From: a virus
Virus record (IMG/VR): IMGVR_UViG_3300009128_000050
Location: 1-39,673 of that record
Direction: 5' to 3' (one strand)
DNA length: 39,673 nucleotides
Shown here: positions 21,678 through 29,874 of the stretch, piece after piece
Position numbering within the stretch: position 1 is the first letter of the stretch
How the letters are laid out: each line of letters begins with the position of its first letter
Program-made: the position numbers and the translations under genes
The notes under the pieces: generated by a model
Seen by the model: only the letters and a program-made list of their open reading frames with translations
What the model was told of the DNA's origin: nothing
Database searches by the model: none

Positions 21678-22151
21678 TTAGGTTAGGGTGTCCTTCGTCT
21701 TCGCCTCATAGACGAGGGTAGCCGATCCCGCGATGACCTGTCCATCTGTCGCGGTAAGGATCTCCCCGCCCTGTACGGGCGTAGTAGCCGTCCTCAGCAC
21801 CCCGCCAAGGTTCGACTGTATGAGCGTCGCAATCACGTCGCCCATAAATGCGTTCAGTCCCTTGTTGCCCTTGTACCCCCCTGCCAGTTCACCCTGAACC
21901 GCACCGGCGAACTTCAGCCAGAGGACGATATTGTATTGGAACGTCTGCTCGACCCACCCTCCTATCCGGTTCTCCGGTAGTGGTGGCTCTTTGAGCGAGA
22001 CCGTGATGGCGTACATCTTGTACGGTCCAGGCGCATCGCTCCACTTGAACCGCTCCACGATGTCCTCGTCGGTAACGTAGGACAGTAGTGCCGCGTCTTG
22101 CAGTTCCGACAAGAGCGCGCCCGTTACTGTGTCTGGCGATGTAAGTGCCAT
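21678..22151 (-). CDS. tail terminator-like protein (157 aa)
   Basis: ATG 22151 follows AGGGAGATCAC. The 157-residue product shows a layout like lambda gpU/tail-completion proteins: a helical start (TVTGALLSELQDAALLS), a strand-rich core (KMYAITVSLKEPPLPENR, VEQTFQYNIVLWLKF) and a C-terminal strand VIAGSATLVYEAK. It lies between the connector protein and the tail tube, where the tail terminator belongs. Assignment is by position and size. Confidence 0.6.
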   Translation of the reverse strand: MALTSPDTVTGALLSELQDAALLSYVTDEDIVERFKWSDAPGPYKMYAITVSLKEPPLPENRIGGWVEQTFQYNIVLWLKFAGAVQGELAGGYKGNKGLNAFMGDVIATLIQSNLGGVLRTATTPVQGGEILTATDGQVIAGSATLVYEAKTKDTLT

Positions 22152-22160
22152 GTGATCTCC

Positions 22161-22682
22161 CTACTCTACCTTGATCCCAGCCGAACCCAACCACCAACGC
22201 CAGGCCGCCTTCACAGCGAGCTTGATAAAGCCCTTTGTGACGTACAGAACCTCACGGGGTTCAATCGTCTTGCCCGGTATCATGCCCGACGTGCGGGGCA
22301 CGCCGCCGGCTACACGGTACGGGTAGTCGTTCTTATACTTGCCGAACGGCCAGCCGATCTCAACCTCGCGCTTCGTGTGTTTCAGTGTCACTATCCCACT
22401 AAGGGCGTCGCCGGTCTCGTTCCACGGCGGATTGTTCTTGGGGTGGCCGCGCATCTCACGGATACGCTTCGTCACATCATGGACCTTCTCAAACCGCTTC
22501 TGCCCGCCACGCCCAGCGTACTCCCGCGAGTAGCCCTTGTTCTGGATGCGGGAGTTGACATGCTTGTGTCCCATCCATCCGAGCTCGTCTATGAGGGGCG
22601 AGGGATCCTTGAGTGCACGTTCCAGTGCCGTGAGCATAGGTGTGATCTCATCCTGTGTTATTTGCATAGTGAACTTAGCCAC
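22161..22682 (-). CDS. HK97-gp10/virion-morphogenesis-like connector protein (173 aa)
   Basis: GTG 22682 follows AAGGATGCGAC and overlaps the previous gene by eight bases. The protein begins FTMQITQDEITPMLTALERALKDPSPLIDELG, has the GWMGHKHVNSRIQNKGYS and GDALSGIVTLKHTKREVEIGWPFGKY regions seen in gp10/gpS-like head-tail proteins, with the usual R/K-rich helix and W-N-x-T-G-D-x-L-x-x-I strand motif. It would join the head connector to the tail terminator. Order and motifs agree. Confidence 0.7.
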   Translation of the reverse strand: MAKFTMQITQDEITPMLTALERALKDPSPLIDELGWMGHKHVNSRIQNKGYSREYAGRGGQKRFEKVHDVTKRIREMRGHPKNNPPWNETGDALSGIVTLKHTKREVEIGWPFGKYKNDYPYRVAGGVPRTSGMIPGKTIEPREVLYVTKGFIKLAVKAAWRWWLGSAGIKVE

Positions 22683-23766
22683 GTCGCATCCTTGGTGATC
22701 GTGCCGCGTTCGGCTGACCCGCGATGGTCTTCCTCAGCGGTACACAGGTAAAAACCCAGATGTCGTCAGCGTAGACTTGGTTCGTAAGCCCACCCACCCG
22801 CTCAAATCGGACATGCACCCCGTCCTCGAGAAGCATCCACCCGGTGTCGCACGAGATGCCCGTGTAGGACCAGTTGACCCCGTTGTCGCTCGACCACTTG
22901 AAGGTCGAGTCGTCAAGGTCTCTTGTGGCACCTTCAGAGTCGATCTTCACAACATAGGTCTTCTCGTAGTCCGCGCCGGAATAGAGACTCACGTAGCCGT
23001 AGCGGTCAGAGTGGAAGAGTCCCGCACCCTGGTTGTTCGTACCCGCGACCGCAGGCCCGATACCCGATTCAACTTTGTTTGTCTGCTCCTCGAATACGAG
23101 GTTACGGCTGCCGATGGCATCGAGTAGTCCCTCACCAGCGGCCCGGAAGTCGGTGATCCAGTCCGGCATCTCAAAGTGTTCGCCCCGGTGTCGGTTCTGC
23201 GCGAGGTAGTAGTTGGCGAAGTAGGCGTTGCACGCTATCAGGAACTCGTCATAGACACCGGCGGAGTTCGTTGCCACAGGTACGGACACGTCCGGCAGGA
23301 GCGCCTGAAGACGCGAATTGATGAAGTTGAAGCCCTGCTCAATAATCCCGTTCCCTTCGTCGTCTGTATCGTAGTAGTTCGCCGCGCCGGAGAGCCCGTA
23401 CTGCTCGAGATCCGAAAGGGTACAGTAGCCCGCCGACGGTGCGATTGCGATATTGGCAATCTGCTCGATGAACGGGAACGGCGAGATTGTGCCGCCACTC
23501 GATCCGAGACAGTACCAACGCGCCGATAGCGCCCCTGTGCCACACGTTCCCCCAAGGGGGTGTTGCTGGACCTCATACGCACCCACTGTGCCTGAGACGT
23601 TGGCTATGGCTGGTGTAGATGAGCCTGAGAGTGTGCCCTGCACCGCACCCTGCCCATCCATGAGGACCACGAAGCTCTGATCGAGGCCGATGTAGGCGAG
23701 CACGCCCGCGTCGTCCTTGTACTGCATGTCGAAGGATACCGATCCACTCGGATAGAGCGTCTGCAC
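22675..23766 (-). CDS. head completion/adaptor protein with extra domains (363 aa)
   Basis: GTG 23766. The middle (about 110-225) has the pattern of small head-tail adaptors: YCTLSDLEQYGL, IIEQGFNFINSRLQALLP, then ACNAYFANYYLAQNRHRG and PDWITDFRAAGEGLLDAI. Such adaptors are usually 100-150 residues. Here extra strand-rich parts flank it: residues 1-105 (SVSFDMQYKDDAG..., resembling a BppU-type sugar-binding or baseplate fold) and 240-363 (YEKTYVVKIDSEGATRDL..., DGVHVRFERVGG). The result looks like a fusion of an adaptor with surface-exposed domains. Function inferred from position and central motif. Confidence 0.55.
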   Translation of the reverse strand: MQTLYPSGSVSFDMQYKDDAGVLAYIGLDQSFVVLMDGQGAVQGTLSGSSTPAIANVSGTVGAYEVQQHPLGGTCGTGALSARWYCLGSSGGTISPFPFIEQIANIAIAPSAGYCTLSDLEQYGLSGAANYYDTDDEGNGIIEQGFNFINSRLQALLPDVSVPVATNSAGVYDEFLIACNAYFANYYLAQNRHRGEHFEMPDWITDFRAAGEGLLDAIGSRNLVFEEQTNKVESGIGPAVAGTNNQGAGLFHSDRYGYVSLYSGADYEKTYVVKIDSEGATRDLDDSTFKWSSDNGVNWSYTGISCDTGWMLLEDGVHVRFERVGGLTNQVYADDIWVFTCVPLRKTIAGQPNAARSPRMRRG

Positions 23767-24809
23767 TACTCTCGACCCCCAATCATACCAACATTCCGTC
23801 TCTCGATATGCCCGCCCCCGCCGCCAAGGTCAATCGTCTGCGTGTGGATAATCTCAAACCCGAAGACTTCTGGTGCAAGACGCATATCGCGGTAGTTGTC
23901 CATGCCGGTTCCGGCTCCATTGTCCACACGCACAAGCAACTTCGCGTCTGCAACCGGCGATATGCCAGAGACATCCCCGTTGTCCGGTAGATCTGTCCAT
24001 GCGCCTGCGCCGTACTTGTACTGGTACGCGATGTCACAGAACTGCTCCACACCGCTGCCAATGCCATGTGGATTATCGCGGGGCACAACCCGTAGGATGT
24101 CCACCGTGTCCGTCGGCGTCACCCACCCTGAGGCCGTCTTGAGTTCTGCGGCGCCGATAGCATGCGTCGAGACAATGGGCCAACTCTGGCCGTCCACACC
24201 TGCGCCACAGAGTAGCTGTGTGCCGTTACAGTTACTACCATGGATCTTCAGATAACTAACGTCGAGCGCCGTCATTGACCGCGCTTTCCAATGGACCTCG
24301 CCGCCAAGTACAACATTCCACGTCGTACCGTAGCATTGAGTCTGGTAGTCGTAGAATGCCCCCTCTGTCAGTTGCAGCCCCGTATCGGCAACGCGCCGGA
24401 GGTCGCTAACATCTACGAGCCACTCGCGGTAGCTACTCGCACCCTTCCACCCATTCTGGACAGCCCAACTGCCGCCATCAACGGCAACCTCGTTGCGACT
24501 CACAACAAACCACGTTCCTAGGGCGGGTGCGATGCCGGGCCATGAAAAGGAGAGGTTCACTTGGAAGTTGCCCAACTCTCGCGGCGCGCCCCCTAGACTA
24601 TGGATGTAGGTTGTGCCCACCTCGAGAATCGCATGGTCGTTCCCGTTGTTCGAGAACGGCGGAGTCTCACCCCAGTTGGCCGCGTTCCAATAGGCGTTGT
24701 GCCATGGTTGGGTCATGGTGAGCGAACCGCCGCCCGCCTCTGCCTCACCCGTGAGCGTCCAGTCGGAAGGTGTCGAGAAATCCACGAATGTCGCGTAGGT
24801 CGCAATCAC
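23766..24809 (-). CDS. hypothetical strand-rich structural protein (347 aa)
   Basis: GTG 24809 overlaps the preceding gene as TAG-GTG. The 347 residues are almost all strand-forming with many Trp, Gly and Asn: WTLTGEAEAGGGSLTMTQPWHN, HAILEVGTTYIHSLGG, LGNFQVNLSFSWPGIAP, as in jelly-roll or carbohydrate-binding modules. The C-terminus contains VDILRVVPRDNPHGIGSG. It sits between the glycosyltransferase genes and the head-adaptor gene, so it may be a decoration protein or the protein that the sugar enzymes modify. No family recognised. Confidence 0.6.
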   Translation of the reverse strand: MIATYATFVDFSTPSDWTLTGEAEAGGGSLTMTQPWHNAYWNAANWGETPPFSNNGNDHAILEVGTTYIHSLGGAPRELGNFQVNLSFSWPGIAPALGTWFVVSRNEVAVDGGSWAVQNGWKGASSYREWLVDVSDLRRVADTGLQLTEGAFYDYQTQCYGTTWNVVLGGEVHWKARSMTALDVSYLKIHGSNCNGTQLLCGAGVDGQSWPIVSTHAIGAAELKTASGWVTPTDTVDILRVVPRDNPHGIGSGVEQFCDIAYQYKYGAGAWTDLPDNGDVSGISPVADAKLLVRVDNGAGTGMDNYRDMRLAPEVFGFEIIHTQTIDLGGGGGHIERRNVGMIGGRE

Positions 24810-25511
24810 CTAGTCGTACACCTCCATTGCGAGATTCTTGAAGGTCGGTCCGGTCCACTTCTCCATGAACGCCTGTTGGTCCTGCCCCGCTAGCCACTTC
24901 TTCGAGTCCGGAGGGTTGGATGAGAAACTGAGCGTGTGCCGCACTCGGGAGTCAGGTACGTACCAGATGTCCCAGCCGGCGAGTCGCGCTCTGAACGAGA
25001 TGTCCGCATCAGACGAGAGCATCAACATGTTCTCGTCGAGCAGCCCTATCTCCCGGAGCATGTCAAGCCTCAGCATCATCGCGGCCCCGTTTGCCCAACC
25101 CATCTGCTTCGGTTCCAAGTGATCGCCTTCGGAGATGTGCCCTGTGTAGTGAACGCCCGGCATCACAGGGCCGCTGCCGCCGAAGGTTATCATGTCCCCA
25201 TCGTCCGGGTGGATCTGCATGCTTGCCGCGATCCCACACTTGGGGTGTTCATCCATCCACTTCGTCAGGGCCTCAATAGCGCCAGGGAGCGGGACCGCGT
25301 CTTGGTTCAGCACCCAGACATAAGGAGAGTCGGTCAGTGTTCCACACTCAAGAAGGACTTCCCGCAATCCCCGGTTGACGGTCTTGGTGAAACCATCCCC
25401 AGTCTCATCCACGACGCTACGTAGCAGCACGTCCTGTTCCTTGAGGGCGGCTACAACCTCTTCGTAGACCTCACACTCACCGTACCTAGGAATCACTACC
25501 GGGACTTGCAT
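24810..25511 (-). CDS. family-2 glycosyltransferase, rhamnosyltransferase-like (233 aa)
   Basis: Start ATG 25511, with GGAGG six bases upstream; the other ATG at 25517 is too close. The fold motifs of GT2 are visible: VPVVIPRYGECEVYEEVVAAL, a variant nucleotide-sugar site in WVLNQDAVPLPGAIEAL where D-x-D is replaced by N-Q-D, a GPVMPG...GWANGAAMMLRLDMLREIGLLDENM acceptor region, and DISFRARLAGWDIWYVPDSRVRH, as in the WbbL/rhamnosyltransferase-like subgroup. It would transfer an activated sugar to an acceptor. It overlaps the upstream GT gene by 26 bases and is the last of four sugar-transfer genes in the cluster. Confidence 0.85.
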   Translation of the reverse strand: MQVPVVIPRYGECEVYEEVVAALKEQDVLLRSVVDETGDGFTKTVNRGLREVLLECGTLTDSPYVWVLNQDAVPLPGAIEALTKWMDEHPKCGIAASMQIHPDDGDMITFGGSGPVMPGVHYTGHISEGDHLEPKQMGWANGAAMMLRLDMLREIGLLDENMLMLSSDADISFRARLAGWDIWYVPDSRVRHTLSFSSNPPDSKKWLAGQDQQAFMEKWTGPTFKNLAMEVYD

Positions 25512-26670
25512 CGCCATCCTCCACCGGCCTCATGGCCGTGATTGCGTGTTCCTTGCCATGCCCGCGCTGCACCTTGACATCCATGAATCCTGCTATCTTG
25601 ACGGCGCCCAACAGGAACTCCGGCGTGTAGCCACCATAAAGGGGCCGCTCCGCCGTCCCTATCAGTGCCACAATGAGTCCATCGGGGCCATAACGCTCTT
25701 CGTCATTCGCCCGCTTGAACGCGAGCATCTTGGAGAGGATGTTGTCGAACTCGACCACCAACACCCCGCCCGGCGTGAGGAGATTGTAGAGACTCTGAAG
25801 AATCTCCTCCAATGAGGCTGGATCGTACTCGTCAAACACGCCGTCGCAGAGGATGCTCCCGTACTGCTCGTAGTCGCCCGAGAGCCAGTCCGTTGTGACA
25901 TCAGAGGAGTCGTTGTCGAGCGCGTTGACCCAACCATCGCGGGGCTCATGCCCCCAGTAGAGCTTCTTGGCCGGGCGCTGTGAGTACCGTTGGAAGTGGT
26001 AGCAGAGCATATCGTTGCACCGTGCGGTGGTGTTGCCCGCCGCCGTCCACTGGCGGAAGAAATCGACATCGTTGTGGTGCGGGAACGGCCTCGCCGTGTT
26101 GTAGCCGCCGAGTGCGAGGAAATCCTTGGCGAAGAACATTGCGGGCATGTACCAACCACGGGTGTCAAACGTGACCTCCGGCTTGCGGTGCTTCTGCGCC
26201 ATCTCACGGAACTCAGACTCCTTGAAGTGCGAGGGATCCATGCCAAAGTTGTAAGCGATATTCAGCTCCGAAACACTGACGAAACCGGGTTCAACCACAA
26301 CGCCCGTCATGATGATCCCTTCTTCCAACTTCTTCCGTGCGACGGTGTCCCAGTCGGGCGCGAAGACCATATCGTCGTTGACAAGGCACACCACGTCTCC
26401 CGTGGCCCTCTCGACACCGTAGTTGTAGCTCCCGTACACGTCGAGCTGCCCTCGCGGGTTGTAGACCGACACCACCACAGGGTTCTCGGTAGTCGGGCTC
26501 CCGTGCTTCTGTTGGTAGGCCCACTTCTTCACATCGTTGGTCGCGTTGCACAACACCAGTACGATCTCAAGCGAGCCGACCGTTGTAGCCTTCAGGGTCG
26601 CAACGCAGAGCTTGAGTGCATCGAGCGCTAGACCAGTGACCACGACTACAGAGACATCAGGCTTCCACAT
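25486..26670 (-). CDS. GT2 glycosyltransferase fused to degenerate methyltransferase domain (394 aa)
   Basis: ATG 26670 follows AAAGGAGATCCTCG. Residues 1-240 are a GT2 domain: DVSVVVVTGLALDALKLCVATL, the GDVVCLVNDDMVFAPDW sugar-nucleotide site and MPAMFFAKDFLALGGYNTA acceptor region. From about 245 the sequence follows a COG4627-type SAM methyltransferase (LYWGHEPRDGWVNALDND, EILQSLYNLLTPGGVLVVEFD), but the G-x-G-x-G loop is replaced by LYWGHEPRDGW, so SAM binding may be lost. Fusion of sugar transfer and (possibly relict) methylation suggests processing of a methylated sugar. The N-D-D acid cluster makes the GT half plausible as active. Confidence 0.8.
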   Translation of the reverse strand: MWKPDVSVVVVTGLALDALKLCVATLKATTVGSLEIVLVLCNATNDVKKWAYQQKHGSPTTENPVVVSVYNPRGQLDVYGSYNYGVERATGDVVCLVNDDMVFAPDWDTVARKKLEEGIIMTGVVVEPGFVSVSELNIAYNFGMDPSHFKESEFREMAQKHRKPEVTFDTRGWYMPAMFFAKDFLALGGYNTARPFPHHNDVDFFRQWTAAGNTTARCNDMLCYHFQRYSQRPAKKLYWGHEPRDGWVNALDNDSSDVTTDWLSGDYEQYGSILCDGVFDEYDPASLEEILQSLYNLLTPGGVLVVEFDNILSKMLAFKRANDEERYGPDGLIVALIGTAERPLYGGYTPEFLLGAVKIAGFMDVKVQRGHGKEHAITAMRPVEDGDASPGSDS

Positions 26671-27820
26671 CGAGGATCTCCTTTGCTTTCTCCGCTATCA
26701 TCTCTGGGCTGATCTCCTTCATACAGTCCGGCTCGACGGCACAGAGGCCGTGCCTTTTCTGTTTCAGTGCCTGTGACTCTGCGAGGAGCGCGCCTGGCTG
26801 TGTCTTGAGTCGCCGTGCAGCATCTTGAATCGGAACCTTCTCCCGCTCTAGTTCCGCAATCTGCTTCTCGCGTGCGGAGAGTTGGTTGATCGCCCGCTTC
26901 TCTGACAGGCCACACCAACCACCCAGGGTGAAGCACGGTGAGCATGGCAGCTTCGATTGAATAGCGTGCGAGTTGGGATAGTCTCTCTCTCGTGTCCACC
27001 CCGGAACAGTGGTGTAGATGGTGAGTGTCGGCGTACCCAAAGCTGCGGCGATGTGCGAGTACCCGCTGTCGGCACTGATGAGGATGTCCATGTGTGATAC
27101 CAGGGCGGCGGATTCACGTAACCCATGCTCCCCGGAAGTATCAACATCCTTCCTCCCCACCTTGTCGGTGATGATCCAATGCTTCCGGCTATCGTCAAAG
27201 AAGAGCACCTTGATGTTCGGATCGAGCACCCGGAGTCTGTCGGGCAGTTCGGTCTCACGATACCAAGTGCGTGCAAGGCTGGATGCGTGGAGGTGTATCC
27301 CCACAACCCGCTCGCCCGGCTTCTTCGCTATGCGCTCCTTCGCCCATTCCCGCTCTTCGTCTGTCAGCACGAACCCCGGCACCTTGTCCTCTACCGTGGT
27401 GGGGTCGATATGACACCACCCCAGCGCCATGTCAACCCAGTGCGTGTAGTTGGAACTCATGGACTCGCGCCATGGGCCGTCGGTGGGCGCGAGGTGCATC
27501 CACAGCTCGGGGCTGTTGCGCTCAATCGAGAACTTGAGATCGAACACGAGATCGTAGTTGCCCTTGATGCTCTCTAGTGACACCCACCCATTGTCGCGCT
27601 GGATGCAGTCTATGTTCGTCGGTGGAAACCGCTTCACTGGCAGGATCTTGTCGAACGTCTTGTCCTTCACGAACAGGTCCGCAATCTCCGAGCGCACGGC
27701 GAAGTGGATGCGGCAGTGCTTGTACTTCTTCTTCAGCTCGCGTGCGTTGATGTTCATAATCACGCTGTCGCCGATCCCGCCGTACCGTACAATCAGGATC
27801 TTCTTAGCACCCTTCCGCAT
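26657..27820 (-). CDS. family-9 glycosyltransferase, heptosyltransferase-like (387 aa)
   Basis: ATG 27820 follows GAGGGGGCGAACG and overlaps the upstream gene by 17 bases. The GT9 signatures are present: ILIVRYGGIGDSVIMNINARELKKKY at the start, a donor-side GERVVGIHLHASSLARTWY, SHMDILISADSGYSHIAAALGTPTLTIYTTV (the D-S-G-x-x-H signature of ADP-heptose-type enzymes), and the cysteine-rich end SKLPCSPCFTLGGWCG with later CAVEPDCMKEI. A coiled-coil insert (about 310-350) is unusual. GT9 enzymes add heptose or related sugars to lipopolysaccharide or proteins. Presence in the virion operon suggests virion or surface glycosylation. Confidence 0.85.
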   Translation of the reverse strand: MRKGAKKILIVRYGGIGDSVIMNINARELKKKYKHCRIHFAVRSEIADLFVKDKTFDKILPVKRFPPTNIDCIQRDNGWVSLESIKGNYDLVFDLKFSIERNSPELWMHLAPTDGPWRESMSSNYTHWVDMALGWCHIDPTTVEDKVPGFVLTDEEREWAKERIAKKPGERVVGIHLHASSLARTWYRETELPDRLRVLDPNIKVLFFDDSRKHWIITDKVGRKDVDTSGEHGLRESAALVSHMDILISADSGYSHIAAALGTPTLTIYTTVPGWTRERDYPNSHAIQSKLPCSPCFTLGGWCGLSEKRAINQLSAREKQIAELEREKVPIQDAARRLKTQPGALLAESQALKQKRHGLCAVEPDCMKEISPEMIAEKAKEILDVEA

Positions 27821-28535
27821 CGTTCGCCCCCTCAGGCAGGATGTCAGGATAGGTCTCAGTTCCCGCGTTTGGATCGAGCCTTGTCATATCAACCCCATAT
27901 TCACGTCCAACGCCTAGAAGACTCTTCACCCGCTTGGCGAAGTTCTCCTCAAGCTGTCGCATCTGTGGATCGTTCTGAAGCGCACGGTTCTTCGATGCGT
28001 TCTCGACGCCGGCCAGTGTCCGCTCGTGAACGATAGCGCCGGTAGTGACCCACATCTGCTTCGGTGATCCGATCTCCGGGTGGGTGTGCATCCGGTCGCC
28101 GTAGCGCAGCACGCCCTTCTTGAACAGGCGCGGCTGCCAGTCGTCGCCGAGGATAGGGAAGATGTCGGTACCGTCGATGTAGTTCTCGCGCCTGAGCCAG
28201 TAGAGATCAACACCATGCGAATCATCGGCAAGGCGGGGCAGAATCTTCGCCAGCTTCTCGCTGAATACCTCATCCACGTCGAGCGTGAGAACCCACTTGT
28301 TCTGTGCCTGCGCGTATGCCCACGTCCTGTCGGGATCCGGGAACCCCTTGCGCCTCCGCGTGAGAACGTGGTCTGCCAGTCGTTCGGCAACAGCGCGAGT
28401 GTCGTCGGTCGAGGACTGGTCAACCACAAGGATCTCACCGCCATCCCCGATTATCTGCCGCACGGTGAGCAGTAGTTCGCTCAGTCGCTCGGCATCGTTG
28501 TAGACGAAGGTTACAAACGTGATCGGCTCGCGCAC
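27804..28535 (-). CDS. family-2 glycosyltransferase, WaaE/KdtX-like (243 aa)
   Basis: GTG 28535 follows AGGGAGGGAATC. GT2 motifs of the core-glucosyltransferase-like branch are clear: ITFVTFVYNDAERLSELLLTV, GGEILVVDQSSTDDTRAVAERLADHV, the WVLTLDVDEVFSE D-x-D metal site, and LGDDWQPRLFKKGVLRYGDRMHTHPEI. A C-terminal helical part (about 180-240) ends the protein. It would transfer a hexose to an acceptor sugar or protein. First gene of the sugar cluster in the transcription direction, starting 10 bases after a structural gene. Confidence 0.85.
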   Translation of the reverse strand: MREPITFVTFVYNDAERLSELLLTVRQIIGDGGEILVVDQSSTDDTRAVAERLADHVLTRRRKGFPDPDRTWAYAQAQNKWVLTLDVDEVFSEKLAKILPRLADDSHGVDLYWLRRENYIDGTDIFPILGDDWQPRLFKKGVLRYGDRMHTHPEIGSPKQMWVTTGAIVHERTLAGVENASKNRALQNDPQMRQLEENFAKRVKSLLGVGREYGVDMTRLDPNAGTETYPDILPEGANDAEGC

Positions 28536-28545
28536 GATTCCCTCC

Positions 28546-29157
28546 CTAGGATCCCCTCTTGTCCTGAGTGTCGTACTTCACCGCCGTCGGTCCAACGTAG
28601 TGGGCCATGTACTCCAGGCTCGCCCGCAGAAGCGCCAGCGTCCCCAGCGGCCCCGGCGCACCGTTGATCGCCTGCTGGAACTCCATGAAGAGCGTGTGCC
28701 CCGGCGAGACTGTACCGAACGTCCCACTTGTGAGATCCATCGCCCATGTACCATTGTGCATGCAGTAAGATGTCGTACCCTCGTCGCCGATAACCGTTGT
28801 CGCCGAGAGCGCGGTGCTCTTTGTCCCGTGTGGGCTGTCCCAATCCTGCGCCACCCAGTACAGGAACCGTAGGTTGAAAGTCCCATCCTTGAAGTCGCCC
28901 GTCGGGTACTGCGCCCATGTGAGGCGGAGAACGATGTTGCTTGTCCCGTCCCAGTCGGTCGGCACCGGCGCCGTCCACATAACACGCGCCTTCTTTATAA
29001 CCGTCCATGGTTGCATGGTGAGGGCAAAGACTGTGCCTGGGCACGCCGTAGATGTCAGTTTCTCCTCACCACATCCCGGCGTGCGGTCGTTACTGTAGTC
29101 AAGCGGCAGTTCAAGGAACTTCTTGTGCCAGATATGTGGGAAAAAGGCGTCAGGCAT
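28546..29157 (-). CDS. capsid-associated beta-sandwich protein, paralogue A (203 aa)
   Basis: ATG 29157 follows GAGGTGAGAA. Strand-rich protein with VMWTAPVPTDWDGTSNIVLRLTWAQY, which matches VNFTAPIPSNWSGDSNFRMVLWFAQ in the neighbouring 29212-29856 gene, so the two are paralogues. Both follow the major capsid gene. They are probably head decoration or surface proteins, and since the four glycosyltransferase genes start just after this gene, they are plausible acceptors of the sugars. No named family. Confidence 0.65.
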   Translation of the reverse strand: MPDAFFPHIWHKKFLELPLDYSNDRTPGCGEEKLTSTACPGTVFALTMQPWTVIKKARVMWTAPVPTDWDGTSNIVLRLTWAQYPTGDFKDGTFNLRFLYWVAQDWDSPHGTKSTALSATTVIGDEGTTSYCMHNGTWAMDLTSGTFGTVSPGHTLFMEFQQAINGAPGPLGTLALLRASLEYMAHYVGPTAVKYDTQDKRGS

Positions 29158-29173
29158 TTCTCACCTCTGTTCT

Positions 29174-29202
29174 GGGGGTGGCCGCAGATTGCGGCCACCC
29201 CC
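29174..29202. other. 12-bp perfect hairpin between the two decoration-like genes
   Basis: GGGGGTGGCCGC (29174-29185) and GCGGCCACCCCC (29191-29202) with a 5-base loop, in a 54-base gap within the late operon. No U tract follows, so read-through is likely; it may reduce downstream expression or protect the upstream mRNA from decay. Confidence 0.65.
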
Positions 29203-29211
29203 GCCTCGTTG

Positions 29212-29856
29212 CTAGTGTGCCGGTCGATCAACCGAGAGCTTCTTGGACGCGAGCGTACCCGAGACCGTACCACCGGCCTGCTCCGCCCAATATCCAATCT
29301 GCGCCCCGATCAGGAGCGCCTCTCCGGTTGTACCGAGGGTCCGCCTGTAGAGCTTGAACCCGAGCCATCCGCCCGCCTCAGCCGTACCGTGGCTGTTGCG
29401 GTAGGGGATGTCGATCTCGAGTTGGTGCTCGTAATACTGCACGGTCCCGTCGGCCCCGAGCGTCAGTGTGCCATCAACCGTCTGGAAGGTTCCGCCCGCT
29501 TCATCTCCGAAGGCGACGTAACCATACTCCGCCCGCCAGGCATACTTCTCACCCGTCGTCTCCGCTGCCGCCTGTGCAAACCACAGCACCATGCGGAAGT
29601 TGGAGTCGCCCGACCAGTTGGACGGGATGGGCGCTGTGAAGTTGACGTACTCCAAAGTCCCGGTGAGCGTGCCGGTAATTGGTGGCATCGAGAACGTCGG
29701 GAAGCAGCCGAGCATAACCGTAGTCGGCACGGTGCTCCCGCCGCTCGCCTCCGCCGGCGTCATTCCTCCGGTCAGCACTCCGAAGTAGTCGTAGAACGAT
29801 CCGGTCAGTTCGTGGAGAGAGGGAGCTGCAATCCCACGGCATACGTTTCCGCCCAT
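29212..29856 (-). CDS. capsid-associated beta-sandwich protein, paralogue B (214 aa)
   Basis: ATG 29856 (upstream GGGGGACTGGCAACC is a weak fit). Strand-rich, Gly/Thr-rich protein with the same TAP-x-P-x-x-W-x-G-x-SN motif as the next gene. C-terminal strands TGEALLIGAQIGYWAE. Immediately downstream of the capsid gene, so likely a decoration protein. Similarity is partial and confined mainly to residues 70-170, indicating an old duplication. Confidence 0.65.
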   Translation of the reverse strand: MGGNVCRGIAAPSLHELTGSFYDYFGVLTGGMTPAEASGGSTVPTTVMLGCFPTFSMPPITGTLTGTLEYVNFTAPIPSNWSGDSNFRMVLWFAQAAAETTGEKYAWRAEYGYVAFGDEAGGTFQTVDGTLTLGADGTVQYYEHQLEIDIPYRNSHGTAEAGGWLGFKLYRRTLGTTGEALLIGAQIGYWAEQAGGTVSGTLASKKLSVDRPAH

Positions 29857-29874
29857 GGTTGCCAGTCCCCCTTT

